A DNA stretch of 64,000 nucleotides, from NCBI GenBank assembly GCA_965242485.1, contig CBDESM010000003.1, positions 1,054,001 through 1,118,000 of the forward strand, in the 5' to 3' direction. The notes under the pieces were generated by a model, which was given only the letters and a program-made list of their open reading frames with translations, ran no database searches and was not told the DNA's origin. Source of the DNA: CBDESM01 sp965242485. GTDB lineage: Bacteria > Chloroflexota > Dehalococcoidia > Bin125. Positions 59,286-64,000 of this stretch are shown here, piece by piece. The translations under genes were made by a program, and so were the position numbers. Every line of letters begins with the position of its first letter. Position 1 is the stretch's first letter.

Positions 59286-59816
59286 TCAGGCGCGGTCCAA
59301 GCCTTGCGCTTCGCGGAGGTCGTTGAGCTGGTCGGCGTGCATGCGGTCGTGGAAGGCCTGGAAGAGCAGCCAGGCGCGCGATGGCAGGTCGCCGAAGAAC
59401 GCGTGCGGCACGGTCGCTTCCGCGTCGGGCCGATCGGGCAGGCGGCGGCCGACGGAGAGCAGTTCTTCCGAGACGGCGACGAGGCGGTCGCGCAGCTCGG
59501 CCGCGTCCGCGTCTCCGGCCTTGATCGCGCCGGGCGGGTCCTTGGGCGCGGTTCCGCCGCGGGCGGTGGCCTCGATGATCGCGGCGACGTTGGGCGTCGC
59601 GGTGATGACATGGCGCATGACCTGCGCGGCGGACCAAGCTTCCTCGCCCTCACTGGCGGCCGGAGCCCAGGCGGCCTGTTCATCGGTGAGGCCGATGGCG
59701 GCGGCGATCAGGTCGGAGCGGGCGCGGGCGCAGCGGAGCCAGATCTCGGGCCAAGCCAGGCGTTCGGCGTCGCGCAGGAAGCTTTCGCGCAGGCGGGCGA
59801 CGGGATCGTCGGGCAT
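59286..59816 (-). CDS. DinB/YfiT-family protein
   Basis: A 176-residue four-helix-bundle protein of the DinB superfamily. His residues in WSAAQVMRHV and FHDRMHADQL provide the usual three-His metal site. Relatives are metal-dependent thiol transferases (mycothiol, bacillithiol or glutathione); the nearby PIG-L gene at 8735 is the kind of enzyme that makes such thiols, though far away. The start ATG is six bases after TAGCAT, so the transcript is probably leaderless. Confidence 0.82.
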   Translation of the reverse strand: MPDDPVARLRESFLRDAERLAWPEIWLRCARARSDLIAAAIGLTDEQAAWAPAASEGEEAWSAAQVMRHVITATPNVAAIIEATARGGTAPKDPPGAIKAGDADAAELRDRLVAVSEELLSVGRRLPDRPDAEATVPHAFFGDLPSRAWLLFQAFHDRMHADQLNDLREAQGLDRA

Positions 59817-59884
59817 GCGCGGATGCTAGCGGGCGATGGCGTCGGGGAGTAACCTGCGGGGAAGCGCCAGCGGAGGGCACTGCG

Positions 59885-60700
59885 ATGGCGGAGATGCTGC
59901 GGAAGCTGAACTGGCAGCGCATGGCGGCGTACGTGATCGTGGTCGCGGTGGTCGCGGCCGTCGCGTTCGTCATCGGAACGCTGCGGGGTTCGTCCGGCGC
60001 GGATGACGGCAGCTTGGCGCTGTCGGCGCCGCCGTACTGCCACGCGACGCCGGCCACGCCGGTCGAGCAGGACGGCGAGGAGGTCTATCCGGTCTCGGCG
60101 GTGCCTTCGATGACGGTGAGATGGGCGGTGCCGAACGACTCGGAGCCGTTCAAGATCGAGATCAACGGCGTGGAATACGACGGAACGCTGGGCCAGGCGG
60201 AGGTGCCCTGCGCGCTGGAGTACGGACTGCTCGACGAAGAGCATCCGGAGTTCGGGCAGCTGTTCCATCCGGAGGTTCCGGTGGTCGTGGAATCCGGACT
60301 GCAGCAGATCGAGGTGGTCGCGCAGAACGCGGACGGGACCACGCAGACCGACTCGGTGCACGTCTACATGGTCCGGGAAGTGGGGCTGGACGAGGTGATG
60401 ACGGGCGGGAAGACGTACCGCTTGGCGGCATTCCGGCAGCTGGTCACGGTGCCCGAGGGCATCTCGATCGCCTACGGCGGCAGCTACGCGCCGAATTGCA
60501 CGGTGGACCAGGAGGGCTGCGGGCGGGCGCACGTGTTCAACGTGGTGGATCCGCCGCACGGGGCGCGGATCGACATCTACCGGCACTCTTGGCAGGAGCA
60601 CTTCCGCGACGTGTACGTGGAAGAGGTGAACGGGGTGCGGATGGATGATCTGCTGGATCAGTTCGAGGAGTCGATCGGCCGGCATCCGTTCTGGGACTGA
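59885..60700 (+). CDS. Membrane-anchored extracytoplasmic protein of unknown function
   Basis: A 271-residue protein with one N-terminal membrane helix (MAAYVIVVAVVAAVAFVIGTL, no clear cleavage site) and a long beta-rich outside part with a few Cys (YCHATPA, CTVDQEGCGRAH). The strands are Ig-like in spacing (SMTVRWAVP, FKIEINGVEYD). The family is not recognised. TAACCTGCG upstream and GGAGG before the ATG support the start. It converges on an LLM monooxygenase gene. Confidence 0.65.
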   Translation: MAEMLRKLNWQRMAAYVIVVAVVAAVAFVIGTLRGSSGADDGSLALSAPPYCHATPATPVEQDGEEVYPVSAVPSMTVRWAVPNDSEPFKIEINGVEYDGTLGQAEVPCALEYGLLDEEHPEFGQLFHPEVPVVVESGLQQIEVVAQNADGTTQTDSVHVYMVREVGLDEVMTGGKTYRLAAFRQLVTVPEGISIAYGGSYAPNCTVDQEGCGRAHVFNVVDPPHGARIDIYRHSWQEHFRDVYVEEVNGVRMDDLLDQFEESIGRHPFWD

Positions 60701-60721
60701 GGCTCCGACGGCCTTCCGCAG

Positions 60722-61621
60722 CTAGCGGAATTCCTTGATGATCCGATCCATGAACTGGTCGGCCTGCTCGGTGCGCTCGAAGGCGTTGTTGCCGAGCGTG
60801 AAGTCGGGGATGATGAGTTCGTCGATGCCGGCGTCGATGTAGGCCTGCACGGCGCGGAGCATCTCGTCCTTGGAGCCGCCGAGCACGGGGCGGCCGCTGG
60901 CGCGGATCTGGTCGAGCCGGTCGCGGTCTTCGGTTTGGACGAGCAGGGTGCAGGCGCTGCGCTGGATCTCGGCGGGGTCGCGGCCGACGTCCTTGCAGTA
61001 GGCGTCGAGCACGCCGTTCTTGTGGGCGAGCACTTCCGGGGTTCCCCAGACGTTCCACTCGTTGGCGAACTTGGCGGTGATGCGGAGGGTGCGCTTCTCG
61101 CCGCCGCCGCCGATCATCAGGGGCAGCGGGGTCTGGATCGGCTTGGGTTCGAGCGGGGCGTCGACGAGCTGGTAGTGCTCGCCGTCGAAGTTGGTCTTCT
61201 GGTAGCGGAAAAGGTCGGTGACGACTTGGCAGGCTTCTTCGAAGCGGTCGAGGCGCTGCTTGAGGGTGAAGAAGGGGATGCCGTAGGCGCGGTGCTCGTT
61301 CTCCTGCCAGGCCGCGCCGAGGCCGAGGATGAAGCGGCCGCCGGAGACGATGTCGAGTTCGGCCGCCATCTTGGCGACGACGGCGGGGTGCCGGTAGGTG
61401 TTGCCGGAGACGAGGTGGCCGATCTGGACGCGGGGGACGCGCACGGCGAGCGCGGTGATCGCGACCCAGCTCTCGTGGACGGGTCCGGAGGTGTCTTCGG
61501 CGTTGGGCATGAAATGGTCGGCGAACCAGAGCCTGTCCCAGCCCGTCGCTTCCGCATGCCGCGCGACGGTCAGAATCTCCGCCCAAGGGTTGCCCGCACC
61601 GGGCCAGAATCCGAAACGCAT
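60722..61621 (-). CDS. LLM-class F420- or flavin-dependent oxidoreductase
   Basis: A 299-residue luciferase-fold enzyme: RFGFWPGAGNPWAEILTVARHAE, WDRLWFADHFMPN, VQIGHLVSGNTYRHPAVVAKMAA and GGRFILGLGAAWQENEHRAYGIP, then PLPLMIGGGGEKRTLRI. The N-terminal part and GGGGEKRTLRI are typical of F420-dependent members, but FMN use cannot be excluded. The ATG at 61621 after GGAGGG is preferred over 61633. The substrate is unknown. Confidence 0.88.
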   Translation of the reverse strand: MRFGFWPGAGNPWAEILTVARHAEATGWDRLWFADHFMPNAEDTSGPVHESWVAITALAVRVPRVQIGHLVSGNTYRHPAVVAKMAAELDIVSGGRFILGLGAAWQENEHRAYGIPFFTLKQRLDRFEEACQVVTDLFRYQKTNFDGEHYQLVDAPLEPKPIQTPLPLMIGGGGEKRTLRITAKFANEWNVWGTPEVLAHKNGVLDAYCKDVGRDPAEIQRSACTLLVQTEDRDRLDQIRASGRPVLGGSKDEMLRAVQAYIDAGIDELIIPDFTLGNNAFERTEQADQFMDRIIKEFR

Positions 61622-61711
61622 GAAGCCCTCCAAATCGCCGCGAGCCGCGCGCCGCGCGAAGGCGAGGATAGCGACGCGGGTGAGGGATCGTTGAGGAGAT
61701 GTGTTGGCTGG

Positions 61712-62446
61712 TCAGGGGCTGCGGCGATTGACGCAGGCGATGCACATGCAGGTCTCGTGCCGTTGCGTGAGATGGACCAATCCGTGCAACTGGCCATCAT
61801 CTTGATCGAAGAGGTGCGCGATCTTGTCGAATGCACGGGCGTCGCTACGGGCATAACGGCGATAGACGGCATTGGCGACGAAGTCAGCCAGCTGAAGCAG
61901 TCGGCTGCTGCTGGCGGGCACGAAGAACGGCACGTCTGCCATGTTGCGGAGCTGGCCCCAGCTGTGGCCGCTCGCCCAGATCTGCCGTGCGTTCGAGGAG
62001 AGTTCTTTGCGGAATCGCGAATCAGCGACGACGACCAGTCCGCGCTGCGTGTCACCGGCGCGGTGGAGCCTGCTCAACATGAGGTCAAATCGCGCGACGA
62101 TCTGCTCGAGGCAATGAGTGTATGGATGCTCGTCCAAGAAACCGTCTTCCACGACCACCGCGAAGAGGCGGAGGCGCATCGTCGCGATTCGGTCGTAGAC
62201 CGCGTGTATGGCGTCGATTCGCGCATGCTTGGTCATCGCCAGCAGCGCTGGCTGTACGTCGGATTTGTCGAACGCGCCGAACTCTGAAGCGTGGAAGACC
62301 ACGGGCTCGTTCGCATCGGGGAAGAGGACGGACGCCAAGTCGTCGAGCTCTTCGGCAAGGAAGAAGGTGTTGCGTTCGAAGGTGGAGAACCCGGCAAGCA
62401 CGAACGGGCTGCCTTCGCCCGATTCGTCTAAATAGCACAAGTGCAC
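61712..62446 (-). CDS. DUF3800 protein (RNase H-like fold)
   Basis: A 244-residue protein with the DUF3800 hallmark CYLDESG at the N-terminus, a second Asp in VVVADSRFR and a third in LLQLADFVANAVYRR, forming an RNase-H-like acidic triad. Such proteins occur in defence islands and mobile regions and probably cut or bind nucleic acid. The start is a GTG at 62446 because GGAGGAATTCC precedes it; the longer frame upstream would run through a terminator hairpin. It ends in a Cys-rich tail (CMCIACVNRR). Confidence 0.78.
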   Translation of the reverse strand: MHLCYLDESGEGSPFVLAGFSTFERNTFFLAEELDDLASVLFPDANEPVVFHASEFGAFDKSDVQPALLAMTKHARIDAIHAVYDRIATMRLRLFAVVVEDGFLDEHPYTHCLEQIVARFDLMLSRLHRAGDTQRGLVVVADSRFRKELSSNARQIWASGHSWGQLRNMADVPFFVPASSSRLLQLADFVANAVYRRYARSDARAFDKIAHLFDQDDGQLHGLVHLTQRHETCMCIACVNRRSP

Positions 62447-62494
62447 GGAATTCCTCCACAGGTGAAAAATCCCCGCGCGTATCCATCGCGCCAT

Positions 62495-62524
62495 ACGAAG
62501 AAGGCCCGCCTGTGAAGGCGGGCC
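62495..62524 (-). terminator. Rho-independent terminator
   Basis: On the minus strand GGCCCGCC, loop TTCACA, GGCGGGCC is a perfect 8-bp GC stem (62503-62524), followed by TTCTTCGT. It is the clearest terminator in the window and lies before the DUF3800 gene. Confidence 0.75.
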
Positions 62525-62614
62525 CTCGCGACGCATCCGGGTTCAGGTTGCGCCAAGGGAGTCCGGCTGGCGGCCGAAACCGCCAACGGGCCGAATCTGG
62601 AGACCCTGCCGGCC
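62495..62614 (-). ncRNA. Candidate structured small RNA or leader with its own promoter and terminator
   Basis: About 118 nt on the minus strand between a strong promoter (62621-62650) and a strong hairpin with a pyrimidine-rich tail (62495-62524). The body contains a GGCGG-TTTCGG-CCGCC stem-loop (62570-62586) inside an outer GGGTCTCC/GGACTCCC pairing (62558-62608). I find no tRNA, tmRNA or riboswitch signature. It could be a stand-alone sRNA or an attenuator of the DUF3800 gene, whose start is about 50 bp further on. Confidence 0.5.
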
Positions 62615-62620
62615 GATGTC

Positions 62621-62650
62621 AATGTAGGGCGAGCTTTGCTCGGCTGTCAA
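62621..62650 (-). promoter_or_regulatory. Promoter of the candidate small RNA
   Basis: Read on the minus strand, TTGACA (62650-62645) and TACATT (62626-62621) are spaced by 18 bases. The predicted start is near 62614. No coding frame begins behind it before the terminator. Confidence 0.55.
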
Positions 62651-62763
62651 AACGGTTCGGCTGGTCACCCGCTGCGACGGCGATCGGCGCGTTGGCCGGA
62701 CGGCAACCCGCGAGGTCGGAGATTGCGGATCGAGGTTGCCGGCGCTGGATCGCCGGGGTGCTG

Positions 62764-62936
62764 GCGGGTTGTTAACCGCGTTGCGGCGCGCGTAGGCTGG
62801 CGATGCGCGGCGCGGCCGGGACGGCATGCCGCGCACGAAGGCGGAGGTTGGCGCTGTGGCGACGGTGCTGATCGTGGAGGATGAGGAGCATCTGGCGGAG
62901 ACGCTGCGGTTCAATATGGCGGCGGAGGGGTACTCG
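62764..62936 (+). repeat. Direct repeat, copy 1: response-regulator promoter and 5' coding part
   Basis: 173 bp that match 63703-63876 with few changes and one single-base indel (offset 939 then 940). It contains GGGTTGTTAACCGCG, a TAGGCT element, the GGAGG ribosome site and the first 27 codons of the regulator. Confidence 0.9.
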
Positions 62937-63194
62937 CCAAGCTGGCGGATCGCCAGCCTTCTTTCTACGGACGGACCCCTGCCGGCAGTGTGGAGCAATG
63001 GATATGCCGGGGTGACGGCCTGCTCTTCCGGCGCCTTCAGCTGTCCGATCGGACCGCATCGATTCAGGCCGCCAAGAGCGTTGTCGTTGTGCGAGCCGTT
63101 CGGGATTGGCGAGGGGCAGCACTATGAGTTCGAGTGTCGCGCGGGCGAGCCGCCGCTTCCGTGCGTGAACTCCATCGACAGGATCATCGGATGA
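62856..63194 (+). pseudogene. Chimeric response-regulator fragment
   Basis: From a GTG at 62856 the first 27 codons (VATVLIVEDEEHLAETLRFN and so on) copy the receiver-domain start at 63796. After 62936 the frame continues as unrelated sequence for 85 more residues (Pro/Cys-rich, including GIGEGQHYEFECRAGEPPLP). The phosphoacceptor Asp region and output domain are missing, so it cannot be a functional regulator. Its stop overlaps the ATG of the next gene (ATGA at 63191). Either a truncated remnant or a hijacked promoter/leader. Confidence 0.65.
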
Positions 63195-63631
63195 TGAGCG
63201 GGTCTTGGGTGCCGGAGGTCGGCGAGCGCGAGGCGGGCCGGCGCGAGCCTCCGAGCGGCGCGGGGCGGAGGCAGGGGCGGGTCAGGCGCGGGTTGGGGGC
63301 GCTGTTGCTGGCCGTCGCGGCGCTGGGGGTGGCGAGTTGGGCGGCGTATCTGCCGTTTTTGTGGTGCGCGGTGCTTGCAGTGGCGTATGCGACGCTGCTG
63401 GCGGGGCTGCGCTGCTATCCGGCAGGCGAGCGGGAGCGGCTGGCGCGGATGTGCATCTTGGTGATCGGGGGGCCGGCGACCCTGGTGCTGGCCGCGTTGC
63501 TGCGGGGGCCGTGGCGTTCGGAGGAAGGCGTGCCGTTGCCGCGGCTGCCGGGCACGGGGGCGCTGGCCATCGCCTATCCGGCGGTGCAGCTGCTGATCTC
63601 GATTGCCTTGATGTTCGCGGTGGGAGGCTAG
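63191..63631 (+). CDS. Small integral membrane protein of unknown function
   Basis: A 146-residue protein: a basic, Pro/Gly-rich N-terminus (about 30 residues), then about four hydrophobic segments (LGALLLAVAALGVASWAAYL, FLWCAVLAVAYATLLAGL, CILVIGGPATLVLAALL, LAIAYPAVQLLISIALMFAV). Two ATGs (63191, 63194) are possible. It is coupled to the chimeric fragment by an ATGA overlap, so the duplicated regulator promoter would drive it. No family recognised. Confidence 0.6.
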   Translation: MMSGSWVPEVGEREAGRREPPSGAGRRQGRVRRGLGALLLAVAALGVASWAAYLPFLWCAVLAVAYATLLAGLRCYPAGERERLARMCILVIGGPATLVLAALLRGPWRSEEGVPLPRLPGTGALAIAYPAVQLLISIALMFAVGG

Positions 63632-63702
63632 CCGGGGCGCAGCCGTCCCCGCGCTTCGCGCACCGGTCTTCCCGTCCGCTGCGCCTCACCTCGGCGCCAC
63701 TA

Positions 63703-63876
63703 GCGGGTTGTTAACCGCGTTGCGGCGCGGCGTAGGCTAGCGTCGCGCGGAGCGGCCGGGACGGCGTGCCGCGCGCGCAGGTGGAGGTTGGCGCTGTGGC
63801 GACGGTGCTGATCGTGGAGGATGAGGAGCATCTGGCGGAGACGCTGCGGTTCAACTTGGCGGCGGAGGGGTACTCG
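63703..63876 (+). repeat. Direct repeat, copy 2: promoter and 5' part of the intact regulator
   Basis: Matches 62764-62936. The interval 63632-63795 otherwise holds no gene; it contains the GTTGTTAACCGCG element, TAGGCT and a GTGGAGGTTGG ribosome site. Confidence 0.9.
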
Positions 63877-64000
63877 GTGAAGGTGGCGGGGGACGGGGCG
63901 GAGGGGCTGTCGCTGGCGCAGGCGCTGCAGCCGGATCTGGTGCTGCTGGACTTGATGCTGCCGAAGCTGGACGGGACGGAGGTGCTGCGGGGGATCCGGG
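63796..64000 (+). CDS. OmpR/PhoB-type response regulator (5' part)
   Basis: 68 codons of a receiver domain run off the right edge. The acidic pair is in LIVEDEEHLAE, and the phosphoacceptor Asp is in LVLLDLMLPKLDG (about residue 51). The start GTG has GGAGG eight bases upstream. The wording of the receiver (EDEEHLAETLRFNLAAEGY) is typical of PhoB/RegX-like regulators paired with a downstream histidine kinase, which would lie outside the window. Confidence 0.85.
   Translation, partial: MATVLIVEDEEHLAETLRFNLAAEGYSVKVAGDGAEGLSLAQALQPDLVLLDLMLPKLDGTEVLRGIR

Noticed and set aside
62495..62614. tRNA, T-box or TPP-riboswitch reading of the structured RNA
   Set aside because: Fragments such as AACCTGA and TGGCGC recall these classes, but the cloverleaf T-loop, the T-box bulge and the TPP CTGAGA box are missing.
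1..64000. CRISPR array, rRNA, tRNA, integrase or insertion sequence
   Set aside because: No regularly spaced repeats, RNA gene consensus or transposase/integrase motif was seen on either strand by reading; short tRNAs inside coding regions cannot be fully excluded without a model search.

Overview
This 64 kb window comes from a very GC-rich bacterial chromosome with short intergenic gaps, many 1-4 base start/stop overlaps, and single genes or 2-4 gene operons on both strands. ThyX, a fused uroporphyrinogen-III methyltransferase/synthase, several class III CoA-transferases, crotonases and LLM flavin monooxygenases suggest an aerobic Chloroflexota lineage of the SAR202/Dehalococcoidia type. That placement is inference; no rRNA or tRNA gene was found to confirm it. 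Layout. 0-4 kb: a CoA-transferase gene behind a cytosine methyltransferase / Vsr / GIY-YIG nuclease operon. 4-9.5 kb: small metabolic and repair-like genes (MBL hydrolase, VOC, ThyX, a phosphoribosyltransferase, two zinc-binding proteins, Nudix, PIG-L deacetylase). 9.6-13.8 kb: information processing (LexA, an orphan oligopeptide-type ABC ATPase, HolA, DnaN). 13.8-25.8 kb: a minus-strand heme/siroheme block (precorrin-2 dehydrogenase, HemC, CobA-HemD, HemB). It is interrupted by a DUF91/NucS-like nuclease gene and by a 1546-residue secreted protein. 25.8-38 kb: LepB, PyrE, a coiled-coil membrane protein, two divergent giant FtsX-type permeases, an MFS exporter and IlvD. 38-64 kb: acyl-CoA and amide metabolism genes interleaved with defence-like modules. 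The accessory modules are AAA(DUF3696)+PIN; a four-gene GHKL-ATPase operon bracketed by two paralogous genes; a DNA methyltransferase-HNH fusion beside a decayed copy of the neighbouring peptidase gene; an ApeA-like HEPN gene split at a T7 tract; a Fic protein; a PIN toxin with an unrecognised 274-residue partner; and a DUF3800 gene behind an apparent terminated small RNA. No integrase, transposase or CRISPR array is visible. The accessory genes sit singly between housekeeping genes, several are visibly more AT-rich, and most join their neighbours within a few bases. The window ends in an OmpR/PhoB-type response regulator gene. Its promoter and first ~27 codons are duplicated 940 bp upstream, where they are fused to unrelated sequence. 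The best candidates for an undescribed system are the 44.4-48.6 kb GHKL operon and the 38-39.8 kb ATPase/PIN pair.
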